64,000 nucleotides of DNA from Achaetomium macrosporum. Its lineage: Eukaryota; Ascomycota; Sordariomycetes; Sordariales; Chaetomiaceae. The position numbers were made by a program, and so were the translations under genes. Below, piece by piece: positions 19,146 to 31,763 of the stretch. The stretch covers positions 1 through 64,000 of the forward strand of contig MU860005.1 of NCBI GenBank assembly GCA_033296875.1, in the 5' to 3' direction. Under the pieces are notes generated by a model, which had not been told where the DNA came from, did not search any database, and saw only the letters and a list, made by a program, of their open reading frames with translations. Each line of letters starts with the position of its first letter. Positions within the stretch are counted from its first letter, which is position 1.

Positions 19146-22100
19146 TGCGGCCGACCGTGGCTCAATGGGCAATCTGGAGTCGAAGCAGGCGGGATCGCGA
19201 CCCGCCTAAGAAAGCGACCTAGGATGCAGAGAGGATTCGACTCCGCGAAATCGATCGACGCAGTCCCAAAGCGACAGGCGCGACACACTGGTTTTGACAG
19301 TCGGAGGCAAACACAGAAGAGCTGCGTTCAAAGCCACGACCGGGCTAGGGTGAGGTCGCAAACTTGGACGCGGTGGTTCGCTAGCTTTGAGTCAAAGGAT
19401 ACAATCCTTCCCCGATCGCCTCGAATCAACCCAGAGCCTATGATGTGCGGATGGTCGGCCAGGTGGAAGAGGATGAGGAGAAGGCGGCCCTCGAGGAGAT
19501 TCCGAACCAGGCTATACAAGCTTCGTCCCCGAGCACCGATCGGACAGACAAGGGCACTTCAGCCCGGCCACCACCGTTTCCCTGCAGGACGATGGATGGC
19601 GAGCCTGCGGCTTCGCAGCGTGGGTGGGACTTGGGACGGATAACGAAGACCAGATGGTGAACTGGGCCGGTGCCTTGTCTCCGCCTGCGGGAATAAGGTC
19701 GCGCCAAAACAGCACAGCTGTCAAAACAAGACTTGCTGGGCGAGAAGCAGAGCTGCTTGGCGGGGATGCTGCAGCAGCCAACAACGGCCAAAGGGTGACG
19801 ACGTGGTTTGTCGGCGCGGGAGGGGTGGAGTCGCCGGTCGTGGGTTTGGTGAGGGAATCCGGTGCTGAGCGTCTGTGGCCGATGAGAAAACGCCGCTGCG
19901 CTTAAGGACAAAGCAGCAGCCAAACACTGGACAAGCAGGAAGCCTTGCAAGGGTCGTTTGTGGCCTTGCCCGACAGGGATATTACTCTGTATTTCGTACT
20001 GCGACAGACAACACCACCAGCCAAGCCTGCAGCTGCTGAACGGCGCGGTAGTAGCAGTATCTAACTGGCATGATCAGTCAGGTAACTATCGACAGCATCT
20101 GCAGCAATCCTTCGCGTTCCACCGCGCATAAGCTTCCTTCTGGATTCTCCCTGGCGCTTGCAGAGTACGATCTGGGGGTAGCAGTTTCAATTCCTAGGCA
20201 TCCTCAGGTTGTTTTCTGCCTGGAGGCTTTCGAGTTAGCGAGTAGCCGGGATGCCGTCTGCAAGCACCAAACCCGAGCTGTGAGGGTTGAAAGCGTGAGT
20301 GACGAGAGTGACTGAGGTGCAGAGGCACGATTTCTTCCCGCACGTCCTTACGGGGACGGCTGCGCATCTCTGGCTTCTGGGGCCAGTAGGACGTCGGCGA
20401 GAAAGCCCCTCTTCTGCGGATGGACTGCACGGCAATGACCCCGGCGCTTAAGTCGTTGATGTGGCCCGCTTTGCCAGCAAGTCAGCGGTCTCTCTGCTTG
20501 ACAAGGCCCACCCTGGTCCGAGCTTGCTGCGATGAGGGGCAGCGGACTGGCCAATAGGCTCCACCGATCGCGTCCCAGCCTGCTGGGTGACACCCTGGCC
20601 AGGCGTTCTTGTTTCTCTTCCACTTCTTCGCCAGCTTCGTCCAATAACATGCACGTCAGTGCGGAAAGCACAAACGAGATGGTCGCGTCTCCGTCGGTCT
20701 CGGCTGCACATGGCGGTTGAACGGCCCCGCCCGAGGATATGGCCCCCAACGGCGCCATCGGGATTTCTGAGAACAGTTCTGGAAAGGCCGTTGCTCATTA
20801 CACAAGAACGGGAAGAACGGACATCCGAGAAGCAGCAGCATGACGGGGGAAGAATTGATGGGAATCCGTGAGCTTCGAGCGTGTGGCTTCCTGGCGAGCT
20901 CTCACATGATACACAGAGTCTGCCCCAAGCCGTGCTATGTATGTATATACAGTACTTGGCGATCCAATTATACAAGGCTCGCTGCCTCGCCGCTCTCCGT
21001 TGAGCTCACAACTGGTGGTCTTCCGTGGGGGGTGGTCAGCGGCCACTTTGTCCGACCCAGCAAGGGTTCGAAGCTCATGGCGGGGGACCCAACGATCTGG
21101 TTCTTCAGTGTTGATCCTATTTTGGCGCTAGCCGGCTTCTTGACGAGTGAGAAGCTTGCTCTCATCTTCAAGCGCCAAAAGTCTGGGGAGTCTGGAATGT
21201 CTCAGACGTGAGAGTTGCTGTGGAGGCTGAGATCAGTGTATGCAGTATCTGTGAAGAGGAAACTGAGGGTCACCTGTGCCGCATAATAGAACATTGCTTG
21301 GGACCGCTAGGCTCGGCATACCGAATACCACAGGAAACACATCGTGTTGCTAACGTTACTGTGGTAGTTTGGGTGATGACCTCCATACCGTCGGTATCGG
21401 AGTGGGTGATAAGACGCCACAGACATGCACAGTATGATATCTCGGTGGAGCATGCTCCTTCTTGTTACCTACGGACGAATATGTACTAAATTCAATTTGG
21501 CATCTCGACCGGGTCTGTATTAGGGCCTGGAACTGCCCCTCTTGCTAAGCCCACGCTAGACTTGAGCGATGCGACAAGGCTGAGTTCTCTGGGCTTGTTC
21601 ATGATGTTGTATTGCAGATACGTATTATGCAGGTCTGTTGGTCCATGCCCCTTTCGCTGCCAGAAACTGATGAACCAACATTCCGACTGTCGCAAACAAC
21701 CGGGAATTGGTTGGCTAATTGCGCAGGCTCACCGCCACCTGAATCAGGATTCCGAGTTCGCATAACTTAACTTTGGGCAGTGATGGGTACCTAGGTAGGT
21801 AGTAATAGGAACTTTGCGGTGCCGCGGGGCTGCTTCTGGAAGGAAGGGCTCAAGAAGCGTAAGGTAAGGTAGTGAGCCGCATAGGACGACGACATGCTAT
21901 GAACACCATATGGTATCGCAAATATCCGACAGATGCACTGAGCCCATGTGTATGGCTAGGTTCCTTCTAACCCAGATATGAAGCCGTCAAAGTTCACTCT
22001 CCTTTGCACTGCATCAGATCGTCTTGCCAATCTTCCAGTCGCAGACATTCTCGTCCCAGCCCGATGTGAACTCAAAACCTGCACCCCTGACCAGAGCTAC

Positions 22101-23308
22101 CTAAGATGCCCAACAGCGGTGAGGCATTTACGCCATTCACATGATGGCTAACAGACGCTTCATCACGATGCGCATGCATAGTGCCGCAATGCAACCAAAC
22201 CGACCTAAAATGCAGTTGGTCTCGGTCGTCCACGCCAAGGGTATCGCTCCTGTACGTGACCATCTCGCCGATAATGCATTGGGGCCAGGTCTCTTCAAAA
22301 ACGGCTGAACCCATTGACCTGGCCCCGACTCTAAGCCACCTCCATCTAAAATCGACCTTGACGCCATTTGCTAGCCGAATAGAGCAGACTTCCCTGCCGG
22401 ACAATCATCGTTTGAGGATCCATAGAAACTCCATCGAAACGTATGGGCATCGTCTTCCGACTCGCAGATCGCTCGATTCGCAGATATTCATATCGAACCC
22501 GAAAGGAGTGTTCAGCGCTGCTCCTGATTGCGTGCCTGCATCTCGATCTTCTTGTAATTCCGACCATCCGGCGTGTACCTGGAACAGAACTTGTCAGCAC
22601 AGCTGTCTCTGGGGGGGTTATGATGTTGGATGTAGTGGGGTAGGCTCACTTAAGAAGCTTCTCAATGAGGTCGACATGTGTCATGACCATACGCCGGCAG
22701 CAGTACCTTTTGCAGCCAAGCTGGTCGAGGGCGTCGCTGCCGAGGGCGTTAGTACAAGGAACAACCGGATCCGGGAACGGAGGGTACTTGAGCCTACCCG
22801 TCGGTCAGATTTTCTTCTTCGATGAGCTTAACAAACTTCTCCCAAAGGTCACCCGTCACCTGCACAGGCAATCAGTCGCGAAGGCGTGGATGATGAGGTT
22901 AGCGCGTGCAACCCACCTTCCCGCACGAGAAGCAGCGAATCGGAATGATCATTTTGTCGGCACTTGTTGAGCTTAGTGTATAAGATCGGTATCCGCACGG
23001 CAACGGTGTCCGCTAAGCAGCGTTGACGATAAAGAGTCGTCCTGCGATGGCACAAGATAGTGGGTTGGTCGATAGTGTTGATGGACTTTGTCGGTTGATG
23101 GCGTCTCAAATCTTTTGGCTTGTCGCTTCCTCCTTTGGTCTGTGCGTATCGCTGATAAGACATGTCGGCCCCACTTAACTTTCTGATGTCCCAAATTTTC
23201 TTTCGCCTGCTAGCAATTGGAGAGTCGATTCTGGAGGGTTGCTCTCGGCGTTGGCTTATTGAATTCGAACCGTCGCTGCAGTGGTATCTATTGCAGCCAC
23301 CACCAGAG
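19146..23308. other. Long divergent intergenic region
   Basis: A 4.2-kb region between two genes transcribed away from each other. No gene could be supported. Frames of 170-210 aa occur (for example minus 19438-19950 and plus 22181-22825) but show no domain, no coherent splice pattern and no neighbouring exon. At 21786-21802 there is a palindromic TACCTAGGTAGGTAG word. Long 5' UTRs or non-coding RNAs are possible but cannot be seen from sequence alone. Confidence 0.45.
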
Positions 23309-26300
23309 ATGGCACCAGATATGGAGACGAACGGAGACACTGCCTCCTTGAAAAGGAAGCGTGAACCGAAAGACGACCCCCTCCTGTCGCAGAAGAAACA
23401 CCGTCGGAAGTCAAAATCGAAGCTCGAAGGGAACACCATTGCAGAAGACACAGCCAATGCGAACGGTGAGCACACGCCAAGTAGTGTAGCTGTGCCTCCA
23501 GTAGACGGGGATCTCGAGCTTCTAGATGCTTCGTCGCAACCCCCGACTGGCCGCGTCTGCGGGAAGCTATCATCATGGAAGGTGTCGAAGCCAATGGGTG
23601 GCAGGATGCAGGATATTGACCCGATATTCTCCCCTGATGAAAGGTAAGCGAAGGCCAATGCGCTCCAGTCATGACACGGTTTGAGGGCAGCTTCTGACAG
23701 GTTTAGGTACCTGATCGTCACATACAATACCTCCATCCAGGTGTACTCAACCGAAGACTCCCTGCTCGTTCGCAGGATCAGCCTCCCCGTGACAAGAACA
23801 GACGGCACAACGGAGTTTGTGTCAACTCATATCGTCTCCTCAGTGTTATCCAAGTGCAACACCGACTATGTCTGGGTTACATGTTCTGATGGCCGTATAT
23901 GGCACATCAACTGGGCATCCGGTGCGGGGGCAGACACTCCCTTCACAGTCGAGGCCAAGAGAGTGTTGGATGTGACAGTGGAAGAGGTAGACATTGGCGG
24001 CAAGCCAGAGGACGTTTTGCTTGTCCTGAAGAAGCTCACGAGGGTCTCTGCGCAAATAGTTGCCTACAACACCAAGGCACTGTCGACAAGAAGCGGCAAG
24101 CTTCTGCACACCTACGATGAGAGCCCACAATTTTTGCGCTCAGTCGCTGGTGGTAGATTGATTGTCGCGGCGGCAAAGGAGGCATTACACATTGGTTCAC
24201 TAAAGGTGAAGCAGCCAGCTTCGCTTGATGATCTGACTTATCGCTTCCATTGCTTCGATACCCCCGACATAATCACCTGCCTAGACATTCGGCCGACGCT
24301 TCGGACAACCAGGAAGGGAGGCTTAGAGCTACAATCCGTCGATGTTGCCGTCGGCGGTGCTAGGGGTGCCATCTACGTGTACCATGATTTGCTCTCCGAT
24401 CTGCCTCGGGAGGGATCCGGCTCTGTGAAGGTTGGCATGATTCAGCCGAAAAAGCACCACTGGCATCGGAGAGCGGTTCACAGTCTCAAGTGGTCTGAGG
24501 ATGGTGAGAATCTTCCTTTCGTTGGCCACGGATCCAGGGGTGGCATCTGACTGACAGACGGCAGGCAACTACCTAATCTCCGGAGGCTATGAGACGGTTC
24601 TTGTTCTTTGGCAGGTCGATACTGGGAGACAAGAATTCCTGCCCCATCTCTCGGCAAGCATCGAGAACATTGTTGTTTCGCCCCGAGGATCGTCCTACGC
24701 TCTCCATTTGGATGACAATTCGACCATGGTTTTGTCTACGGCCGAGATGAAGCCAACGATGTACGTGTCGGGTATCCAGTCCCTCGTCCTGGGCGATCGC
24801 CCATCCAAAGATTCCTTGGTGCGCCGTCTTTGGCGGCCTGTGGATGAGATCTCCGCCCCCCTGGTCGCCACTATCAATCCTCAGAGTCCGTCACAATTAT
24901 TCCTGTGCGTCGGCAATGGACAGCAAGCATCTGTTGGAGGACCGTCATCCTCTACGCCTCTTCTTCAGGTGTTCGATCTCTCCTCATTTCACGGGGTTAG
25001 TAAGCACGCGATTGCGCGCACTAATCCTACAGACGCCAATATCACAAGCGACGGTGCGCCCATCATAGAGCCGACCGCGACCAAACTAGCCTTCTCTCAA
25101 GATGGCAACTGGCTTGCTTCTGTGGACGAGTGGCAACCGCCTGAACGAGATGCAGACGTTTTTCTGACAGGATCAAAGTCGCTTCCCGATGTATGTCGAG
25201 AGAGACGCGAGGTTTATCTCAAGTTCTGGGAAGTCGGGACAGGAGATCAATCTTTGCAACTTGCTACTCGCATCAACGACGCTCATCATACCGACCGAGC
25301 GGAGACAATATTCGACCTTGCCAGCGATCCGACTTCATCTCGGTTCGCTACGATTGGCAATGATGGAATGGTACGCTTCTGGGTTCCTAGATTGCGCAAA
25401 AGAGATGGGCCTGCATCTTCCGGGCCCGCTGGCCAGCCGTTGCGAAGCTGGAGCTGTTCCCGTGTTGTCTCGCTCCCTGTCTACGAACAACAGGACGATG
25501 CGACCGACGTTGTCAAGAGCGCCCCACGCAGCGGTGCCATTACCTTTTCAGAAGATGGGTCTGTTCTCTTCGCGGCCTTTGGGGCCCCGAGTGGAGCGCT
25601 CGTCGTTGCCATCGACACGGAAACCGGCGCGTGCCGGGACGTCGTTTCCGGCATGCTCAGGGGCGAGATCCGTGCGATAAAGTCTCTGTCTTCGTGTCTC
25701 ATCATGCTTTCAGAGGATCTGGTTGTCTATGACATCGTCTCGGATGAGCTACTTTACAACTACTCTCTGAAGGAAACGTCGGAGTCGGCCAGGCGACTCA
25801 CCCAACTGGCAGTCAACTACCAGTCACGGAGCTTTGCGCTTGCCGCGCCCATTCCGAACCCGAGCCAACAGAAAATGAAGAAAGGCACGAGGTCAGAACT
25901 CGTCGTTTTCAGTGTCGAAGAGGACGAGCCGCAGCTGGTCAAGCCCTTTGTGCAGCTAATCACCTCAGTATGCGCCACCCCGTCGTCATCTGGGTTCATT
26001 GTTGTCGATGCCGCTGCCCAGATCTGGTCTGTAACCGAAGGCGCCGAGCAAGCACCGCTCCTTCAGCCTTTGGCAGACTTGGGAATGGATAACGGAGCTG
26101 CTGCCGGAGATCCGACACCAGAGGGGCTCCTGCTGCAGGAAGAGGAAGCCAGCGATGAGGAGATGCAAGATGCAGATGAAGACGTGGGACTGGAGGATGA
26201 CGACGATACCCATGCTACTGTTGTGGCACCGCAGCGTTTAGCTGAGATCTTCAACGCTGCGCCGGCTTTCGCCATGCCTCCGATTGAGGATATCTTCTAC

Positions 26301-26342
26301 CAGGTGGCCGCACTTTACTCTACCAAGCCCGTTAACGCTTGA
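23309..26342 (+). CDS. UTP17: UTP17/NAN1 (WDR75), UtpA subunit of the small-subunit processome
   Basis: Nucleolar WD-repeat protein of the UtpA (t-UTP) subcomplex that binds nascent pre-rRNA and starts assembly of the 90S/SSU processome. Model: exons 23309-23643, 23707-24503 and 24565-26342, 969 aa. The N-terminus has a basic nuclear-localisation stretch (KRKREPKDD, then KKHRRKSKSK). The beta-propeller region starts near 105 (FSPDERYLIVTYN) with repeats such as VHSLKWSEDGNYLISGGYE. The C-terminus is very acidic (EEEASDEEMQDADEDVG) before a short conserved end. The start ATG 23309 is preferred over in-frame ATG 23162, which would add 49 residues of unlike composition. The acceptor at 23706 was chosen over 23700 because the CTGAC branch lies too close to the latter. 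UTP4, another UtpA subunit, lies 26 kb away. Confidence 0.9.
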
Positions 26343-27005
26343 GTATCAGCAATTCCACCCCAGTCATCGAGAGCCCCGGTGTCCCTCGGGCCGATGGCCC
26401 CACACTCCGAGACGGCAGCCGCCTCCCGTACCCGGCGCGCATACCAGAATCCCCGTACTTGTGCCATCCTCTGGTCTGCCTCGGCCAATGGTGCGCTTCT
26501 ACAACATCCCACGAAAATCAGTGCATTCAGTAGCCTTGCCTGCCAAAAGAAAACCGGCATCTTTGGCCTGCTCCATGCTACTGTTAGATGGCTGATTCGG
26601 AGCTCACGGGTGACAAACACAGACCAGCGGTTGGCTTGGTTGCCGTGCCGAAGAGTAGTCCCTGACCCACTGCCCCGCGCGTTTGGGTGTTAGTGCGCAG
26701 GCAATTGCGGAGTAATTGGTGTACAAACGCCGATGTCGACCGATCACGCCATTGTTGGAGGGCGTAGAAGATGGTCCGAACATCTGATGAAGGATAGCTT
26801 GCCGAAGGCGAACTGTGCAACTAGGAAAGTCCGAGAGAGATCTTTAAGATACGATACCCTAGCGGCGTCGTCACCAATCTAAGCAGTTTCCTGCAGAGGC
26901 AGAAGCCATCTTTGACTATCATCTATTTCTCCTCGTCCCCTACAGGTGAAGCTACCTACGTTGCCTACGCCTATCGTTACAGAACTCGGCAAGGTCATAT
27001 TGAAT
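26343..27005. other. Intergenic spacer
   Basis: Terminator region of UTP17 and promoter of the next gene. Frames of up to 104 aa overlap on both strands but none has a motif. Nothing specific is seen. Confidence 0.5.
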
Positions 27006-28342
27006 ATGTCCTTCACCTCGATCCCTATCCTAGACTTGGCCTTGGCTCGGGATCCGGTCACAAAGCCAGGGTTCCTCTCAGAGCTGCGACATGCGCTGAT
27101 GGAAGTTGGGTTCCTCTATCTCAAAAATGTCGGCATATCAGACGAGTTCTTCAAGCAGGTTATTGAGGAGGGGAAGGCCTTCTTTGACATCCCCGAAGAG
27201 GAGAAGTATGACTTATGCTGTACTTCTTTCGCCCCGTAAACGTGTTCGCTGAACCTCGTCCCAGACTCAGGATTGAGATGAAAAACGCACCCTCATTCTT
27301 AGGGTACTCTCGCCTCTCGGCAGAAGTCACAGCTGGCGAGATTGATCACCGGGAACAGATCGATCTCTCCACAGAGCATCCGCTGCCGGGCCCGGATGCG
27401 CCGCGCTACTACAACTTGCTGGCACCGAACCAGTGGCCGTCCCCCGACGTCCTACCCAACTTCCGGCCCGTCTTTACGGAATACATGAAGCGCATGAGCG
27501 AGATCTCCATCTACTTCACCAGCTTAATCGCCGAGGCCATCGAGCTGCCGAGTGACGCATTCAACAAGTACTTCGCGGCGGACCAGCAGCACAAGCTGAA
27601 GATTGTCAAGTACCCTGATATGGGCATGCTGGGCGCGGAGGGGAAGGGCGGCAACCAGGGCGTTGGGCCACACAAGGACAGTAGTGCGTTCCCCTCCTTT
27701 CTACCCCTTCCTTTCCCCTTTCCCCGTTTCTTGCCTCTTTAGCGGAACAGCAGAATGATGCTAACACGTACCCGCCAAGTGCTGTCCTCGTACCTCCTCC
27801 AAGCCTCGCACCACCGCGGTCTTCAGGTCCAAAACATGCGAGGCGAGTGGATCGACTGCCCGCCCATCGACGGCACGCTGGTCGTTGCCATCGGCCAGGG
27901 GTTCGAGGCTCTCACCCAGGGCGTGTGTGTCAGCACCACGCACCGCGTGCTCTCGCCGCCCGCGGGCGAGGGCGCGCGCTTCTCGATCCCCTTCTTCCAG
28001 GGCGTCAGCGGCGATGCCGACTTTGACGACCTCGAGAACGTCGGGGTCGGGAAAGTGCCCGAGCACGTGAGGGAGCAGAGGAGGCGGGTGTTGGAGAGGA
28101 ACGGGGGCATAAGGCTGGACGACGTCGAGTTTACCTTCCGCAAGGGAGGGGCGGCAAGGACGCTTGGGGAGGCGACGTTGCGGAACCGGGTCAAGAGCCA
28201 CCCTGATGTAGGGGAGAGGTGGTATCCGGATATCTTGGCGAGCATTAGGGAGGAGCAGGCGAGGCTGAAGGAGGGTGGCGGGGCTGGGAAAGCGGCTGTT
28301 GAGATTCCTGTGGCTGGTTGGAAGCCGGTGGAGGCGCACTAG
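27006..28342 (+). CDS. 2-oxoglutarate/Fe(II)-dependent oxygenase, isopenicillin-N-synthase-like
   Basis: A cytosolic non-heme iron oxygenase of the DIOX_N/2OG-FeII_Oxy type; substrate unknown. Model: exons 27006-27205, 27271-27683 and 27780-28342, 391 aa, phases consistent. The N-terminal DIOX_N part begins SFTSIPILDLAL and includes GFLYLKNVGI. The iron ligands appear as His201 and Asp203 in GPHKDS and the distal His259 in STTHRVLSP; Arg271 and Ser273 (ARFSIPF) should bind 2-oxoglutarate. The second intron, with donor GTGCGT, splits the codon for Met205 just after HKDS. In fungi such enzymes serve either metabolite synthesis or general hydroxylation, and the neighbours (UTP17 and a zinc protein) give no pathway hint. 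All catalytic residues are present, so it should be active. Confidence 0.9.
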
Positions 28343-28744
28343 AGTTTGAGCTCGGCTTATTTTGGCACACGATTGATGATCACGACGACAATGGAGTTGA
28401 TGAAGCGAAAGTGTCGCTTCGCTGGGCTTCGAAGATGTCGTAGCACTCAGGCAAGCAAACACTTCAACCCCCTCACGACTTGAGCGGCAGCTAGGGCGTA
28501 TGTCTAGACTGCGTACTGGTTCCGCATATCTAACACTGGAACTCTGTCGCTGGTTCTCCTACCACATGCGCAGGATCGGAAAATTATGGGTAATTCTGCC
28601 AAAGCAATCGGACTATAAACGCCTTCCGTTGGCGCCTTCTGTTGACGCCTTCCTAACCCTGAAGAACTCTTCACTCGCCCTGACCCCTTGCTCATGAAAC
28701 TCGTGTCTAGTCGTGGATGTAGGTAAACATGGCTGGCACGCCGC
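28343..28744. other. Intergenic spacer between convergent genes
   Basis: About 400 bp between the stop codons of two converging genes; it should hold both 3' UTRs. No additional gene or strong terminator structure was recognised. Confidence 0.5.
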
Positions 28745-29271
28745 TCATTTGGCGGCAGGAACCTTGAAGTCTGGGAAGCACTGCGGAAGCGTCGCGTTGT
28801 GCTTGTTGACGGCGTGCAGTGTAAGCCTAAACGGAGACGAGCAACAGTGAGTCCCGGTCCATCGTCTGATGAAGTTCTGCGATTTCGGAGGGAGAGAGAG
28901 GAGAGTCCTACTGAGGCTCGCGAGAAGTCGAGAGGAAGGTCTGCTTGCACTGGGCGCAGATAATGTTCATGGCAGCGGCGTTCTGTGTGTGTGAGGATTC
29001 CTATCAGCTTCCAGCACGATCGCAACCTCTCGCAATCAAAAAGAGCAGACATACAGCCTTCAGCTGCGACTTGGCCTTCGGGGCGGCCTTCTCCTGGTTC
29101 CGCGCACGCTTCTGCGCTGCCTTGGCTCCCTGAACGTGATGGTCATGTCAGTCTAAGCTTCGCCGAGACGCCCGACCCCTCAGATAGATCTGCGGTTCGG
29201 GCACCTATTCTGGTTGATGGAGAATTGGGGGACTCAGCGGAGACAGGGAAACATACGTTGCCGCCGCCCAT
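28745..29271 (-). CDS. Small C2H2 zinc-binding protein (zf-Met2/4F5-like, At2g23090 type)
   Basis: A small eukaryotic protein of unclear role with a basic 4F5-like N-terminus and one zinc finger. Model: exons 29271-29257, 29129-29055, 28982-28912 and 28826-28745, 80 aa. The first exon encodes only MGGGN. Residues 6-30 are Lys/Ala/Gln-rich (GAKAAQKRARNQEKAAPKAK). The finger is Cys39-x2-Cys42 (CAQC) with His58 and His63 (HAVNKH), followed by the conserved TLPQCFPDF. Introns have GTATGT-type donors. The length matches the family (about 70-90 aa). No frame longer than the exons exists, so it is easily missed. Nucleic-acid or chaperone-like roles have been proposed for relatives, but nothing here tests that. 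Confidence 0.88.
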
Positions 29272-30229
29272 GGTGGTATGATCCTCTCTCGACTCTTTCC
29301 GTCCTCTTTTGTGTTCTTCGCTTGCTCGCAGGTAACGCAACCGGGTAACCTAAGATGCCCACCACTTTTCCGTGACTTTTTTTCTGCCAGCGGCTCAAAT
29401 GGCATCGCGGCAGGGATGGCGCACGAGCCACCCAAGACCCCTGGGCCGTTGCTGCCCGTGTTCAATCTCCGGCGCGAGTGAAATATTCTGTACGGAGGTA
29501 CAGTGGACAGCGTCACTAAACAAGCAAATGCACTTCCACCTTGGCCGCTCCTTTTCTTGTCTTAGTTTGTCTCTCTTATTACTTCCAATGCAATTTATTT
29601 TTCTTATTGTAAACTCAAGGACGACCGGCTTCTATGAATATTGGATAAACGTTCGAGAACAGAATACGTTGCCGCTATCTTACCTGCACCGGCCAAGGCA
29701 TGTCGCAAAACCATCCGTTTCCGTGAAAGCATGTCAGCAAGGATCAGGACGGGCAGGTGATAAATGGAAGTGACCCTGACGGACCATCTCAAATCAAACC
29801 CCGTTAGCAACCCGTTGGCGACTGGGCAGCTCTCAACAATCCGCAACTACACTAAGGGCCCGCCTTGCTGCATTCGATCTTGCTTCCGCTTAGCCGCCAG
29901 GTGTTCAACTAACACGAAGTCGACGGCGGTATTACCAGATCGAGCTGGACGGCTTCGTTACGCAAACGCGGGAAGCAAGACGGCGGTGATTTCGTCATAC
30001 TCCCTCGGGCCCTTCGTCCAGAAAAGAGCACTGAGCTCGTTGGCAATATCAGACAGCGCCAGGACAGCGTATCGACGGCACGATCTCCCGGATCGCGAAT
30101 CCATCCGCATCCAGTCTGGTGCATCTTGTGGATCCCGCCCTTCCTGCCATTCTGGCAGCTCGCCATCTCAGTGTTGGCGCTACCGACTCCTGCGGTGCAA
30201 CCCCGGCCCGGCATCCACCACGAGCCGCG
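29272..30229. other. Divergent intergenic region
   Basis: Shared promoter region between the small zinc protein and the helix-hairpin-helix-like gene. A T-rich tract sits near 29550-29610. No coding frame is supported. Confidence 0.5.
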
Positions 30230-31206
30230 ATGGATAGCTCAGCCACCCCGTCGCCGGATAGCATGTCCGACAGCGAGTTTCAAAAGTTACTCGAAAAGTA
30301 TCCCGCCTGCGTCGCGGCGATATCCGAGTCGAAAGGAGGTAGGGAGATCCACTTGGGCTCATACAGCGTCGGCTTCTGATAACGATCCACCACTGCAGCC
30401 AAAGCTGGCCAGAGAACGCTGTCCAGTCTTGATAAGTATCGCTACGAGACAGCCCCCGAGACCTTTGGCTCCGCGAACCCGGACGCGTCCATGGGTCTTG
30501 ACGACGTGAAAGTCCTTGTCGAGTGGAAACTGTACGTCACTTAATTTCTCGCGTCTGCCTCAACGTCATGCCCCTACTGTGATGCTCGCAACTCCGGAAA
30601 GCCTTGGCAGGCGGATCTGAGGCGCCGCGCTTATCTCACAAGCGCACCGGATCGTCGCCCAACTCAGTGACTGATCTGACCCTATGTAGCCGACATGGCA
30701 AGTTTAGGCCCACCTTGATGAAACTGGTATCGTCGAACGATCCAGTTGGTGTCAAGGACACCATTCAGAAAGCTGTGAAGCACTACCGGGACACGTCAGA
30801 CGTAACCGGCGCCCTCGATATCCTAACCCAGCTAAAAGGCATCGGCCCGGCCACCGCATCTCTGCTGCTGTCAGTGCACGACGCCGCGAACGTCTTGTTC
30901 TTCTCTGACGAGGCCTTCTACTGGCTCTGTTGCGACGGGTCAAAAGCTCCCATCAAGTACACCCAGAAGGAGTACGCAGAGCTGAATGCGCGGGCAAAGG
31001 CATTGACCAAGCGCCTCGGCGTAAAGGCAGTCGACGTCGAGCGCGTGGCTTTCGTTTTGATGAGGCAGCCCGCTGCGAACACGCCGCCAACCGGATCACC
31101 ATCCGTGGCCACGGGTAAGAAGCAACCGGCGAAGAGAAAGGCTTCGGGAGATGCTCCGGCTGTCGAAACGCCTGTCCGACGCTCGAAGCGAGGGAAACGA
31201 GCATAA
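30230..31206 (+). CDS. Unknown protein with a helix-hairpin-helix-like segment
   Basis: Model: exons 30230-30338, 30399-30531 and 30690-31206, 252 aa, all phases consistent. The N-terminal half carries DKYRYETAPETFG and DVKVLVEWKLRHGKFRPTL. A helical region near 120-165 includes LTQLKGIGPATASLLLSV, which has the hairpin pattern of a helix-hairpin-helix (G-x-G-x-A-x-A) as found in DNA glycosylases and other DNA-binding proteins, followed by FFSDEAFYWLC. The C-terminal 45 residues are Lys/Arg-rich with KKQPAKRKASG and RRSKRGKR, typical nuclear-localisation signals. No catalytic Asp or Lys of a glycosylase could be identified with confidence. I infer a nuclear, possibly DNA-binding protein; enzymatic activity is not shown. 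Confidence 0.78.
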
Positions 31207-31763
31207 ACATGGGCTGTGTTACTGAACCAGGTAATCTCAGCAGCTGGCACAACACGGGACTTCGGGAGGGCCACGGGAACGTGCATGGACCCTTGGAGAT
31301 TCTTTGTCTTCTCTCAGCCCTGCACAGTTGCTGCAGCCGAAACATTAGCAAGATACCCGAGCCGTTTCCGACCTATGCCACTATGGATGCGTTGAAAAAA
31401 CTCCCTATTGGTGACCGCCGCGATTATTCTCCGTGGAACTGCTTGGCCGGCCTGACGGCCCGCGGCTGCGGGCCGTGTTTACCCTTGTCATTATTCGCCA
31501 GGGGTCAAACCGCTTACACCACTTACACAGCACGCCGGCATGGCAAGCACATGGCTTCCTTTTTCAGCACAGAAAACGGTCATTGACCTGCGTTGTCCTC
31601 TTCGCTCCTATCATGCTGGACTCAACGGTGAGTATATCTCGTGTTTTCCTCTTGCTCTTTCCCTGGGCTCCTTGCGCAATCTACACAGGAACAAGCGGCA
31701 ACGCTTGCACTCATTTACTTTACTTCTTTATTTGTGCTATGTCATCTTTTGGTGTCTTCGGTT
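31207..31763. other. Intergenic spacer, upstream of the DUF1479 gene
   Basis: No separate gene is supported. The DUF1479 frame stays open back to 31641, so part of this spacer could belong to that gene if an earlier start is used. Confidence 0.45.

Noticed and set aside
19438..19950. Minus-strand frame with a signal-peptide-like N-terminus (170 aa)
   Set aside because: The rest is Ser/Arg/Pro-rich without pattern, no splice-linked exon was found, and it lies upstream of the C-W-x-L-C protein gene where a 5' region is expected.
22849..23808. Minus-strand open frame of 319 aa
   Set aside because: It lies antisense to the first two exons of UTP17, which has clear homology and splice support; the antisense product has no motif.
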